Source of the DNA: CAZAQB01 sp964487155
GTDB lineage: Bacteria; Pseudomonadota; Gammaproteobacteria; Nitrococcales; Nitrococcaceae
Length of the DNA: 10,317 bases
Reading direction: 5' to 3'
Assembly (NCBI GenBank): GCA_964487155.1
Contig: CAZAQB010000118.1
Coordinates: forward strand, 1 to 10,317
How positions within the stretch are numbered: the first letter of the stretch is position 1; each line of letters starts with the position of its first letter. Under the pieces are notes generated by a model. The model was not told the DNA's origin, ran no database searches, and worked only from the letters and a program-made list of their open reading frames with translations. This document shows, piece after piece, positions 1-6,176 of the stretch. Both the position numbers and the translations under genes were made by a program.

Positions 1-25
1 GCCTAACTCTCCCACAGGCTGCTAG
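1..25. repeat. Hairpin, truncated by window edge, related to 6370-6398 and 9335-9363
   Basis: The right arm AGGCTGCTAG (16-25) is identical to an arm of the two hairpins downstream of the cytochrome b561 stop codons. Only GCCT of the left arm lies inside the window. The loop (5-15) differs from the other copies, whereas the stem sequence is kept. This points to a dispersed palindrome whose stem is the conserved part. The missing left arm should read CTAGCA just outside the window; that is a prediction. Confidence 0.5.
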
Positions 26-223
26 CCCGCGGGTTGCCGGGGCTCGGGGGCCTTCGGCGGCTTTGTCTCAAAGAGTCCTGCGCGGGGCCGGCTGGAGCGC
101 GCGGGGCAATGTGCCAGCTGCCGCGCCCCCCTGGCCTCACGGCACGAAAACCGCCAACATCAACCCCAGCCGCCCCGTCTGCGGCTCCCGTCTCAGCGCA
201 ACCCCCGCCCACCGAGGTGTCAC

Positions 224-907
224 GTGCCGCGGCGACTCTGGCTGCTGATCGCGTTTCTGACAAGCCTTGCCGTGCTGGCCGTCCTCTGGCAGTGGCTGGC
301 GTTCAACGACGTACTCACCCCCGAGATGCTGCGCCAGGCGCTGGACCGCCTGACCGGCCTGTCCCGGGAGGGCTGGATGCCCGCGGTGGTGCTCGCGGCG
401 TTCGTGGTGGGCTCTCTGCTGGTGTTTCCGCTGAGTATTCTGGTGGCCGCGACCGGTCTCATCTACGGCACGGCGTGGGGCTTTGTCTACGCACTGGCCG
501 GCACCCTGCTGGCGGCAGTCGTCACCTATTGGGTGGGGCGGGCCCTGGGCCGTGAGGCCGTGGTGCGCCACGGCGGCCAACGGCTCAACCGGCTGGCCCG
601 GGTGCTCGCCCGGCGGGGCGTGAGCACCATGATTATCATCTCGCTGCTGCCCCTGGCCCCCTTCACCCTCACCAATATGATGGCCGGCGCCTTTCGTCTG
701 CGCTTCAGGGACTACCTGCTGGGCACCCTGATCGGCATCCTGCCCGGGCTGCTGGCCATGGCCGTCGTGGGCAGCCAGCTGGCGAGCCTGCTGCAGGCGG
801 AGGATCTGGGGGCCGTGGCCTGGACGGCCGCCGCCGTCACCCTGGTGGTGGCCCTGGTGGCAGTACTGCGCCGCTACGCACGCCGCCGCGAGCGGGAGTT
901 GGAGTGA
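224..907 (+). CDS. TVP38/TMEM64 (VTT-domain) inner-membrane protein
   Basis: This is a 227-aa integral membrane protein of the VTT/SNARE-associated family, which in bacteria includes the DedA and TVP38 groups linked to lipid scrambling and membrane homeostasis. An N-terminal membrane segment (residues 6-25) is followed by hydrophobic stretches at about 53-75, 77-103, 135-150, 164-186 and 196-214. The typical family core runs from the FPLSILVAATGLIYG segment (68-82) through the GRALGR turn (105-110) to the LLPLAPFTLTNMMAG segment (141-155). The C-terminus is Arg-rich and cytosolic. The start is a GTG with GAGG six bases upstream, and no ATG lies in frame back to the stop at 23-25. The sequence resembles the C-terminal half of phospholipase D-VTT fusions, but the upstream frame shows no phospholipase motif, so a stand-alone protein is the best reading. 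The exact substrate is unknown. Confidence 0.85.
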   Translation: MPRRLWLLIAFLTSLAVLAVLWQWLAFNDVLTPEMLRQALDRLTGLSREGWMPAVVLAAFVVGSLLVFPLSILVAATGLIYGTAWGFVYALAGTLLAAVVTYWVGRALGREAVVRHGGQRLNRLARVLARRGVSTMIIISLLPLAPFTLTNMMAGAFRLRFRDYLLGTLIGILPGLLAMAVVGSQLASLLQAEDLGAVAWTAAAVTLVVALVAVLRRYARRRERELE

Positions 908-914
908 CCCCGCG

Positions 915-1127
915 ATGCCGGCTTGGCCCCGCTCCCCGCCTGGCTACTATCCCGGGGGCGCCTCCAAGCGCAAGGACGGGCGCCGCCAGGTCACCTACAA
1001 CGGCTGGCCGCTGTACACCTTCGTCAAGGACACCGCGCCGGGCAACACTGCCGGCCAGGACGTGGAAGGCTTCGGCGGCGAATGGTACCTGGTCACACCT
1101 GAAGGCGAGCACGTGGAGCACCACTAA
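915..1127 (+). CDS. Truncated secreted-repeat lipoprotein domain (YxFxxD type), probable remnant
   Basis: The 70-aa product carries one half of the secreted-repeat lipoprotein domain (Lipoprotein_15/COG4315-like). The recognisable parts are AWP near the N-terminus, then DGRRQVTYNGWPLYTF, a KDTAPGNTAGQD segment and the closing GGEWYLVTPEG. Full family members are usually exported, with a signal peptide and an earlier copy of the repeat; both are missing here. The ATG lies 8 bases after the VTT stop codon with no clear ribosome-binding site, so it could be expressed only by coupling. It is best read as the 3' remnant of a longer lipoprotein gene whose front was lost, although a short cytosolic protein cannot be excluded. 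The family's function is not established. A hairpin begins right at the stop codon. Confidence 0.55.
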   Translation: MPAWPRSPPGYYPGGASKRKDGRRQVTYNGWPLYTFVKDTAPGNTAGQDVEGFGGEWYLVTPEGEHVEHH

Positions 1128-1170
1128 GGCCCCCTCTCCCCAACCCCAATCCCGCAAGGGGAGAGGGGCC
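1128..1170. repeat. CT-rich palindrome at the end of the lipoprotein remnant, possible terminator
   Basis: GGCCCCCTCTCCCC (1128-1141) pairs with GGGGAGAGGGGCC (1158-1170), with one bulged base and a 16-base loop. A second copy of the family lies at 5765-5807. The hairpin is very stable and overlaps the end of the gene. It is followed by TGAAAACC rather than a T-run on the plus strand, so factor-independent termination is uncertain and a dispersed repeat fits as well. Confidence 0.6.
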
Positions 1171-1193
1171 TGAAAACCGGGCCGTCGCAGCCG

Positions 1194-1227
1194 CGTAGGG
1201 GGGGCAGAGCGAAGCCAAGCCCACCAT
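1194..1227. repeat. Dispersed palindrome (GTAGG...CAGAGCGAAGCC...CCACC family)
   Basis: This is a G-rich left arm and a C-rich right arm around CAGAGCGAAGCC, the style of a common proteobacterial intergenic palindrome. A related, better-preserved copy in the opposite orientation lies at about 5626-5658 (GTGGGCTTCGCGAAGCTCTG with CCCTAC beyond it). It sits between the lipoprotein remnant and the end of the M48 protease gene. Confidence 0.5.
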
Positions 1228-1242
1228 CTTCGCTTTGGCGAC

Positions 1243-2073
1243 TTATCCGTCCGCCGGAATCTCCGCCGGGCGCTGGCAGTCGGGGAGCCGCCCCCGGGCC
1301 TGGGCCACTTCGTAGAGATTCACGGCCTGGGGCATCCATCTCTGCAGGTCGCTGATGCGCGTCTGCCGGGACGGATGGGTGGAGAGGAACTCCGGGGGGC
1401 CCTTGCCGCCCGCCTCGGCCATGTTGCGCCAAAGGTTCACCGACTCCCGGGGGTCGAAGCCGGCCTCGGCCATCAGGTCCACGCCGATACGGTCGGCCTC
1501 GGACTCATGCAGCCGGCTGAAGGGCAGCACCACCCCCACCTGGGCACCAAGCCCCAGCAGTCCCATGGCGGTGTCGCGGTCCACGGCACCGCTGGCGCCC
1601 GCCAGCACCGAAAGCAGGGTCACGCCGGTCTGGGCCGCGTAGTTTGTGGACAGCCGCTCGTTGGAGTGGTCCGCCAGCACGTGGCCCACCTCGTGGCCGA
1701 TCACCGCCGCCAGCTGGTGCTGGTTCTCCGCCACCTTGAGCAGGCCGGTGTAGACGCCGATCTTGCCGCCGGGCAGTGCGAAGGCGTTCACCTGTTCGGA
1801 GTGGAACACGGTCACCTCCCAGGATTGTGGCGCGCGGCCTCCAGTCACCTGGGCGGTGATGGCGTCCGCCACGCACTGCACGTAGCGCACCACCGGCCCG
1901 CTGGAGAGGGTGGACGTGTCCTCCTTGATCTGCTGGAAGGCCTGCACGCCCATGGCCTGCATCTGGCCCGGGGGGAAGAGATTGAGCTGGCGCCGTCCGG
2001 TGGGGGACGTGGCGCAGGCGACCGCCGCCAGGGCGGCGATCAGCGCAACCGTGAGGCTACGAGCGGACACCAT
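1243..2073 (-). CDS. M48-family zinc metalloprotease, outer-membrane lipoprotein (LoiP/BepA type)
   Basis: The 276-aa protein has a lipoprotein signal (residues 1-20, AAVAC with Cys20). Ala at +2 predicts outer-membrane sorting by the enteric rule. The catalytic motif HEVGH is at 127-131 with zinc ligands His127 and His131 and the catalytic Glu128. The third ligand is probably Glu190 in the ESEAD motif (190-194). The conserved THP motif is at 232-234, late in the domain. Small M48 lipoproteins such as LoiP and YcaL cleave damaged or misassembled envelope proteins, and that is the likely role in the periplasm. The start at 2073 is chosen because GGAG lies 8 bases upstream; the ATG at 2079 is too close to that site, and longer readings only add low-quality sequence. 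The gene is divergent from the PepSY-like gene at 2254. Its terminus is Pro/Ala-rich and lacks the TPR domain seen in BepA. Confidence 0.9.
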   Translation of the reverse strand: MVSARSLTVALIAALAAVACATSPTGRRQLNLFPPGQMQAMGVQAFQQIKEDTSTLSSGPVVRYVQCVADAITAQVTGGRAPQSWEVTVFHSEQVNAFALPGGKIGVYTGLLKVAENQHQLAAVIGHEVGHVLADHSNERLSTNYAAQTGVTLLSVLAGASGAVDRDTAMGLLGLGAQVGVVLPFSRLHESEADRIGVDLMAEAGFDPRESVNLWRNMAEAGGKGPPEFLSTHPSRQTRISDLQRWMPQAVNLYEVAQARGRLPDCQRPAEIPADG

Positions 2074-2253
2074 GAGCATCTCTCCGCCATGTTCGCGTAC
2101 CCGACCGGGATGGCCCGGCCCCGGGGGTGAGTCTATTACGCCAGCCCGCATTGTGGACCCGGCGCACGCCCTGTCGGTAGCCGCCTTTTCAGCGTGCATT
2201 CAGCCAACCCCCCTAACGTAGGCCGTGCACATTCAGACAAGGAGCACCAGACC
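2074..2253. promoter_or_regulatory. Divergent intergenic region between M48 protease and PepSY-like gene
   Basis: These 180 bases separate two divergent start codons and so must hold the promoters of both genes. The only well-supported sites are the ribosome-binding sites: GGAG for the protease, and AAGGAG at 2239-2244 for the plus-strand gene, nine bases before its ATG. I could not place convincing -35/-10 boxes or an operator palindrome. Confidence 0.4.
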
Positions 2254-2667
2254 ATGAGCAACCGAATCGTCAGCACCCTGACCACCGCCGCCGGCACCGC
2301 CGGCATCCTGTTCACCGCCCTGCTGGTGGCCGCCCCCGGCGACAGCGAGCGCATGTCCGGCGCCAGCAACGCCAGCGGCGAGCGCATGGAACGCGGCATG
2401 GACGAGCGCCGTTACCGCGGTGATGACAGCGATCGCCGGTACGGCCGTGGCGACGATGACCGCCGCTACCGGGGTGACGACACCCGCCTGTCCGACGTGG
2501 TGCGCCAGGTCGAGGACCGCCACCAGGTACGCGTCCGGGAGGCCGAGCGGGAGTACGAGCACGGCCGCAATCTCTACGAGCTGAAGGTCACCGACGCAGA
2601 CGGCCGCTGGCGCAAGCTCTACGTCACGGCCGACGGGGATATCGTCCGCGACCGGCGCGACGACTGA
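2254..2667 (+). CDS. Exported PepSY-like protein with Arg/Asp-rich repeats
   Basis: The 137-aa protein starts with a hydrophobic export segment (about residues 5-27, with an AAPG end that could be a cleavage site). It then has a charged linker with three near-repeats of the form (E/D)RRY-x-x-DD at about 51-75. The C-terminal 60 residues look like a PepSY domain: a helix DVVRQVEDRHQVRV, then YELKVTDADGRWRKLYV and a VTADGDIV strand. PepSY domains occur in peptidase inhibitors and in small periplasmic partners of sensor kinases. The start is fixed by AAGGAG nine bases upstream. The neighbouring divergent M48 protease makes a protease-modulating role possible, but nothing proves it. The linker could also bind cations or polyanions because of its alternating Arg and Asp. 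Confidence 0.75.
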   Translation: MSNRIVSTLTTAAGTAGILFTALLVAAPGDSERMSGASNASGERMERGMDERRYRGDDSDRRYGRGDDDRRYRGDDTRLSDVVRQVEDRHQVRVREAEREYEHGRNLYELKVTDADGRWRKLYVTADGDIVRDRRDD

Positions 2668-2697
2668 CGCGCGGCGCCGGCCCGCAGAAGCGTCGCC

Positions 2698-3081
2698 TCA
2701 GCGGTGGTCCCCGTCGTGGTGGGTAGCATCGTGCTCGGAGGGCGGGCGCATCTCCACCGGCGGCTCGATGGGGGGCAGACCCACCTTGGACTGGGCGTAG
2801 ATCTGCCAGACCATGTGCCAGATGCCCAGGGTGAAGGCCACCAGGCTGACCAGGGGCAGGAACGCCGGCGTCACCACCGCGGCCACCAGCCCGGACAGAG
2901 GCGAGAAAGCCACGGCCCAGCACACCGCACCGGTGCCGAACCAGCGCGCGGCGAAGCTGCCGCAATGATCCCGGCACCATAGCCGCCGCCGGCGCAGGCT
3001 CTCGGCGTCGCCCGACGGCATGCCGCGCAGGTGCCAGGAGGCGAAATAGAAGGCCAGCAGGCGTTGGATCCAGCGGGTCAC
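2698..3081 (-). CDS. Small membrane protein of unknown function with Cys pair and His-rich tail
   Basis: I do not recognise this 127-aa protein. It starts at a GTG with GGAG six bases upstream. The N-terminus is basic and aromatic, with a CRDHC pair (Cys36, Cys40), and is followed by two likely membrane segments (about 48-70 and 74-95). The cytosolic or periplasmic tail is Pro-rich and ends in HDATHHDGDHR. The Cys pair and terminal His/Asp cluster suggest metal binding, which is inference only. It converges on the PepSY-like gene with a 30-base gap, and is separated from the sensor kinase by a repeat-filled spacer, so co-transcription with the kinase is possible. Confidence 0.6.
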   Translation of the reverse strand: MTRWIQRLLAFYFASWHLRGMPSGDAESLRRRRLWCRDHCGSFAARWFGTGAVCWAVAFSPLSGLVAAVVTPAFLPLVSLVAFTLGIWHMVWQIYAQSKVGLPPIEPPVEMRPPSEHDATHHDGDHR

Positions 3082-3207
3082 GGGGGGCTCCGGGGAACTG
3101 TGGCCTCAGTGTGGGCGCGGCGGGGGAATGGGGCAAGGCGCCGGCCGCAAGCCTCGGCTGGCCCCACCCAGAAAAAACGACGCCAAGAGCCGCGGTCCAG
3201 CCCGGAG

Positions 3208-3239
3208 ACGCCGGATGCGCTTCGCTTATCCGGCCTACA
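3208..3239. repeat. REP-like palindrome, left member of a bracketed repeat cluster
   Basis: GCCGGATGCG, a short loop, then CTTATCCGGCCTACA. It closely matches the classic enterobacterial REP core and is the inverted counterpart of 3314-3351. It lies between the unknown membrane protein gene and the sensor kinase gene. Confidence 0.75.
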
Positions 3240-3240
3240 C

Positions 3241-3312
3241 CTTCGCCCAGCCCCGGGGCGCTGGCGGGGCCCGATACGCCCTTCGCCAGCCCCGGGGCGC
3301 TGGCGGGGCCCG
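3241..3312. repeat. Tandem ~40-bp direct repeat, two units, between REP-like palindromes
   Basis: Unit one (3241-3273) and unit two (3281-3312) share CTTCGCC, then AGCCCCGGGGCGCTGGCGGG and CCCG. They differ only by one extra C in unit one. The repeat period is 40 bases. Each unit itself holds a CCCCGGGG palindrome. Confidence 0.8.
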
Positions 3313-3313
3313 C

Positions 3314-3351
3314 GTAGGCCGGATAAGGCGCGCAGCGCCGCATCCGGCGCC
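3314..3351. repeat. REP-like palindrome, right member of the cluster
   Basis: GTAGGCCGGATAAGGCGC, then a short middle and GCCGCATCCGGCGCC. It is inverted relative to 3208-3239 and nearly identical to 5691-5728. Confidence 0.75.
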
Positions 3352-3415
3352 TCGCCGGCGACAGGCCAAGGCCCATGAATCCACCCCACCCGCAGCCCGG
3401 GCCTCCCTCTCCCGC

Positions 3416-4780
3416 TCAGTCCCCAGTCCCCAGTCCCCAGTCCTTCCCCTCTTCCCCGCCCACCGGAACGCGCACCCGCACGCCCAGGCCTCCCAGGCGC
3501 CCGCGCGGCAGGAACGCCAGCGACCCGCCGTACTGCTCCACCAGGTCGGCGGCAATGGCGAGGCCCAGGCCGCTGCCCGGGCGCGACTCGTCCAGGCGCC
3601 GGCCGCGGCGGGTGAGTTCCGCGACCCGTTCCGGGTCCACCCCGGGGCCGTCGTCGTCCACCTCCAGGCGGAAGCCGTCGTCCTGCGAGAGCCGCACGGC
3701 CACCCGGGAGCGGGCCCAGGCGAAGGCGTTGTCAAGCACCACCCCCAGCAGTTCCAGGAGATCCTCCCGGTCACCGGGGAAATCCAGGTTCTCCGGCAGC
3801 GACAGGCTCACCTGCGGGCAGCCCTCGGCGTGGATGTGACGCAGGGTCTCCAGCATGTCCTCCAGGGCCGGCCCCACCGGCGTGCCCGCCCCCGGCGCCC
3901 GGCCGGCCAGCCGCGCCCGGCGGAGCTCACCGTCCACCAGGGTCTGGAGCCGGGAGAGCTGGGCCTGCAGGCGGCGGTCCAGCTCCGGGTGGTCCCCCAG
4001 CGGCGGTTCCCGCCGCAACTGGGCCAGGGCGGCCAGCGGCGTCTTGAGGGCGTGAGCCAGGTCGCCGACCGCGCGCCGGGAGCGGGCCAGGCGGGCGGCG
4101 GCCGCTTCCAGCACCCGGTTCAGGGCATCCACCAGGGGCAGCACCTCGCGCGGCGAGCCGGCCGGGTCCAGGCGCTGCAGGCGGCCCGCCTCCAGGGCCA
4201 GGGCGTCGCGGCGCAGCCGCTCCACGGGGCCCAGCAGCCGGCGCAGCAGCCGATGCTGCAGCAGCAGGGCAAGCCCCACGGCGAGGATGCCCGCCAGGGC
4301 CATGGCGCCGTAGATGCGGTTGGCAACGGCGCGCACCGGCCCGGTGTCCTCGGCCACGCCCACCACCACGGTGGCGCTGCCGCGGGCGACGCCGGTGGCC
4401 AGCATCAGCAGGCTCTGCCCGCGGGGGCCGGTTCGGTGTCCGCGCCAGCTCTCGCCGGGCTCCAGCGCCGGCAGATTGAGCTCCTGGTCCCAGAGGGAGC
4501 GGGAGCGCACTGACAGCCCGGCCCCCTGGATCTGGAAGTAGTGGCCGGACAGGGGCTGCTGATAGATCAGCGCCAGCCGGGCACCGGCCGGATCGTCCTG
4601 ATCGAGCCCCGCCACCAGGGTGTCCCGGTCGTGGACCAGGCGGGTCACCAGCAGCACCTCGGTGAGGCGGGCGACACCCAGGGATACGCCCACCACCGCC
4701 AGGGCCAAGGCCCCCACCACGGACAGCGCCAGCAGCCAGGACAGCCGCCGCCCCAGGCTGGGATGGCGGGCGCTCACCAC
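3416..4780 (-). CDS. PhoQ-like membrane sensor histidine kinase
   Basis: The 454-aa kinase, read from a GTG at 4780, has TM1 at about 14-37, a periplasmic sensor region of about 120 residues, and TM2 at about 158-176. A HAMP linker follows, then the dimerisation helix with phospho-acceptor His243 in LAHALKTPL, an N-box at VVLDNAF (Asn351), a G1 box DDDGPGVD (375-382) and a G2 box PGSGLGLAIA (401-410). The LAHALKTPL form is closer to PhoQ than to the usual SHELRTPL. PhoQ-type kinases sense divalent cations, acid or cationic peptides; the ligand here is unknown, and the periplasmic region is not notably acidic. The GTG lies seven bases after the regulator's stop codon, so translation is probably coupled; GTG at 4777 is an equal alternative, and there is no strong ribosome-binding site. 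The C-terminus ends inside a 7-bp microsatellite. Confidence 0.9.
   Translation of the reverse strand: MVSARHPSLGRRLSWLLALSVVGALALAVVGVSLGVARLTEVLLVTRLVHDRDTLVAGLDQDDPAGARLALIYQQPLSGHYFQIQGAGLSVRSRSLWDQELNLPALEPGESWRGHRTGPRGQSLLMLATGVARGSATVVVGVAEDTGPVRAVANRIYGAMALAGILAVGLALLLQHRLLRRLLGPVERLRRDALALEAGRLQRLDPAGSPREVLPLVDALNRVLEAAAARLARSRRAVGDLAHALKTPLAALAQLRREPPLGDHPELDRRLQAQLSRLQTLVDGELRRARLAGRAPGAGTPVGPALEDMLETLRHIHAEGCPQVSLSLPENLDFPGDREDLLELLGVVLDNAFAWARSRVAVRLSQDDGFRLEVDDDGPGVDPERVAELTRRGRRLDESRPGSGLGLAIAADLVEQYGGSLAFLPRGRLGGLGVRVRVPVGGEEGKDWGLGTGD
3417..3444. repeat. 7-bp microsatellite (CAGTCCC x 3-4) spanning the sensor kinase stop codon
   Basis: Three perfect copies of CAGTCCC (3417-3437) are followed by a near copy ending at 3444. 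On the coding strand this gives the C-terminal DWGLGTGD and the TGA stop. Since 7 is not a multiple of 3, gain or loss of one unit shifts the frame and replaces the last residues and the stop. Confidence 0.85.
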
Positions 4781-4787
4781 CGTCGGC

Positions 4788-5453
4788 TCATGGGTCCGCG
4801 CACAGCTCGTAGCCCTGGCCCCGGTGGGTGAGGATGCGCTGGCGCCCAATCTTGCGCCGGAGCCGGTTGATGTAGACCTCCAGCACGTTGCTCTCGCGCT
4901 CGTCGTCGAAGTCGTAGACGTGCTCGGCCAGGCGGCTCTTGGAGAGGATGCGGCCGGGGTTGAGCATGAAATAGCGCAGCAGCCGGAACTCGGTGGCGGT
5001 CAGGGGCTGGGGGGCGGCGCCCTCGACGCTGACCTGCTGGCGCTCCTCGTCGAGGGCCAGCGCGCCGCAGCGCAGCGGCCCGGCGGGCCGGCCGTGGGCC
5101 CGGCGCAGCAGGGCCCCCACCCGGGCCAGCAGCTCCCCGGTGTGGAACGGCTTGCCCACGTAGTCGTCGGCGCCGGCCCGGAAGCCGTCCACCCGCTCCA
5201 CCCAGGCGTCCCGGGCGGTGAGCACCAGCACCGGCACGGCGTTGCCCTGCGCTCGCCAGCGGCGCAGCACCTCGAGCCCGGAGCCGTCCGGCAGGCCCAG
5301 ATCCAGGATCACCAGGTCGTAGGGCTCCTCCGCGCCGAGAATCGCGGCGTGGGCGGCGTTGTCGGTCAGATCCACCGCATAGCCCGCCTCCTGCAGGTCC
5401 CGCTGCAGGCCGCTGGCCAGTTCCGGGTCGTCTTCCACCAGCAGCAGGCGCAT
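4788..5453 (-). CDS. PhoP-like OmpR-family response regulator
   Basis: The 221-aa regulator has a receiver domain (1-115) with acidic residues Glu7-Asp8-Asp9, phospho-acceptor Asp51 in ILDLGLPDGSG, Thr79 and Lys101 in the KPFH motif. The winged-helix DNA-binding domain (about 125-219) contains LTATEFRLLRYF and ends with RILTHRGQGYEL. The LGLPDGSGLEVLRRWR and LVLTARDAW segments are very close in style to PhoP. ATG at 5453 begins the canonical MRLLLVEDD; the upstream GGAGGA (about 11 bases away) fits. An in-frame extension to 5552 is Pro-rich and atypical, so it is rejected. It lies upstream of, and is coupled to, its partner kinase. It probably controls envelope genes, perhaps including the adjacent PepSY and cytochrome genes, but no repeated operator was found. 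Confidence 0.92.
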   Translation of the reverse strand: MRLLLVEDDPELASGLQRDLQEAGYAVDLTDNAAHAAILGAEEPYDLVILDLGLPDGSGLEVLRRWRAQGNAVPVLVLTARDAWVERVDGFRAGADDYVGKPFHTGELLARVGALLRRAHGRPAGPLRCGALALDEERQQVSVEGAAPQPLTATEFRLLRYFMLNPGRILSKSRLAEHVYDFDDERESNVLEVYINRLRRKIGRQRILTHRGQGYELCADP

Positions 5454-5552
5454 GTCAGGTGTGTCCTCCAGTCCGGGAGCGCCGGTGCTCGCCGGCGCCG
5501 GGACGGCCGGCGGGGGCGGCGGCAGGCTCCATGCCGGGTTTCGCATGCTCAA

Positions 5553-5591
5553 CCCAGCCTACGGCGGACGCGAGCTAACGGGTAGGCTGGG
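5553..5591. repeat. 10-bp inverted repeat upstream of the response regulator gene
   Basis: CCCAGCCTAC (5553-5562) and GTAGGCTGGG (5582-5591) form a perfect 10-bp stem with a 19-base loop, about 100 bases before the regulator ATG. It may be an attenuator or an operator, or simply part of the adjoining dispersed palindrome. Confidence 0.5.
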
Positions 5592-5661
5592 ATGGAGCGC
5601 AGCGTAATCCCGGCATCTGCGCGAATACGGTGGGCTTCGCGAAGCTCTGCCGACCCTACGC
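5582..5661. repeat. Two dispersed palindromes in facing orientation
   Basis: GTAGGCTGGGATGGAGCGCA with CGTAATCCCGGC (5582-5612) is followed by CGGTGGGCTTCGCGAAGCTC with TGCCGACCCTACG (5625-5660). Both have the GTAGG-purine/pyrimidine-C arms typical of a widespread proteobacterial intergenic repeat. A weaker relative lies at 1194-1227. Confidence 0.55.
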
Positions 5662-5690
5662 ACGCCGTCCGGCGCCGGGTCGGGGCCTGC

Positions 5691-5728
5691 GTAGGCCGGA
5701 TAAGGCGCAACGCGCTGCATCCGGCGCC
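5691..5728. repeat. REP-like palindrome, third copy
   Basis: GTAGGCCGGATAAGGCGC, AACGCGCT, then GCATCCGGCGCC. It shares orientation and nearly all bases with 3314-3351 and is a single unpaired copy here. Confidence 0.75.
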
Positions 5729-5764
5729 CCACCTGCTCCAGGCAAGGTCTGCGTATCGGCTCCG

Positions 5765-5807
5765 CCCCCCTCTCCCCCAGCCCCTCTCCCACGAGGGGAG
5801 AGGGGGG
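5765..5807. terminator. CT-rich hairpin downstream of the PepSY gene, possible terminator
   Basis: CCCCCCTCTCCCC (5765-5777) pairs with GGGGAGAGGGGGG (5795-5807), a 13-bp stem about 60 bases past the PepSY stop on the minus strand. It is the second copy of the family at 1128-1170. No T-run follows on the minus strand, so it may be a structural repeat rather than a factor-independent terminator. Confidence 0.45.
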
Positions 5808-5867
5808 ATCTGGAGGCGGTTCGCCGGCGTTCTCCAGGGCGATGACCGGCGCCGGCCGGCGTCGCGG

Positions 5868-6167
5868 TCAGTCCTCGCGCTTGCGCTCCAGCAGGCGGCC
5901 GGTGGCGGCGTCGACTTCCAGCTCCCAGACCTGGCCGTCCGGGGCCAGGATCTCCAGTTCGTAGACGTAGCGCCGCGAGTCCTCGTCCAGTTCCACCTCG
6001 ATCACCCGGCCCGGCTGGTAGCCGCGCACCACCTCCAGCACGCGCTCCAGCGGCAGGATGGCGCCGGAGCGGAACAGCCGCCGGGCGTCGTCCTGATCCA
6101 GCCGGCCCGCCCAGGCCAGGCCGGGCACGAGCAGCGCCAGCAGTGCCAGGTGGCTCAGCCGGCGCAC
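5868..6167 (-). CDS. Small periplasmic PepSY-domain protein
   Basis: The 99-aa protein has a signal peptide (about residues 1-20, cleaved after AWA) and then one PepSY domain. Its parts are DQDDARRLFRSGAILPLERV (24-43), a GRVIEVELDED strand and the YELEILAPDGQVWELEVDA segment that ends with TGRLLERKRED. Such proteins are often encoded beside two-component systems and cytochrome b561 genes and are thought to adjust sensor or electron-carrier activity in the periplasm. The GTG at 6167 starts the signal peptide well, but no ribosome-binding site precedes it, because a 17-bp arm of a duplicated repeat ends only 10 bases upstream. The same frame stays open back to 6338 through the repeat, so a longer N-terminally extended product is possible but unlikely. 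Confidence 0.75.
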   Translation of the reverse strand: MRRLSHLALLALLVPGLAWAGRLDQDDARRLFRSGAILPLERVLEVVRGYQPGRVIEVELDEDSRRYVYELEILAPDGQVWELEVDAATGRLLERKRED

Positions 6168-6176
6168 CAGACCGGA

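Larger units (their letters stand above)
3082..3415. other. Gene-free spacer filled largely by the REP cluster
   Basis: This 334-base stretch lies between the start of the 127-aa membrane protein gene and the end of the sensor kinase gene. Apart from the REP-like cluster (3208-3351) and the upstream ribosome-binding site of the membrane protein (GGAG near 3090), I see no gene. The cluster can fold into a large structure and may end or stabilise the kinase transcript. Confidence 0.6.
5454..5867. other. Gene-free spacer between PepSY and response regulator, full of palindromes
   Basis: This 414-base stretch carries four repeat elements: a short inverted repeat (5553-5591), a pair of dispersed palindromes (5582-5661), a REP-like palindrome (5691-5728) and a CT-rich hairpin (5765-5807). 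No gene is visible. The regulator's promoter should lie at about 5460-5560, but no convincing boxes were found. The repeats probably separate PepSY transcription from the two-component pair, or tune read-through between them. Confidence 0.6.

Noticed and set aside
26..223. Phospholipase D domain fused in front of the VTT protein
   Set aside because: The in-frame upstream translation has no HKD motif and is ended by a stop codon at 23-25; the GTG at 224 has a good ribosome-binding site.
3241..3312. Tandem repeat as a CRISPR array
   Set aside because: There are only two units of about 40 bases with almost no spacer between them, and no cas genes.
3128..4513. Long open frame on the plus strand opposite the sensor kinase (461 codons)
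   Set aside because: It is antisense to a kinase with all catalytic motifs, is rich in Gln/Arg/Ala/Gly as expected of a high-GC shadow, and shows no domain.
4620..5585. Open frame of 321 codons opposite the response regulator
   Set aside because: It is a shadow of a canonical OmpR-family gene.
3208..5728. REP-like palindromes as a sign of enterobacterial DNA or contamination
   Set aside because: The surrounding genes have a uniform ~70% GC content and the palindromes are embedded in native intergenic DNA; similar cores occur in other proteobacteria.
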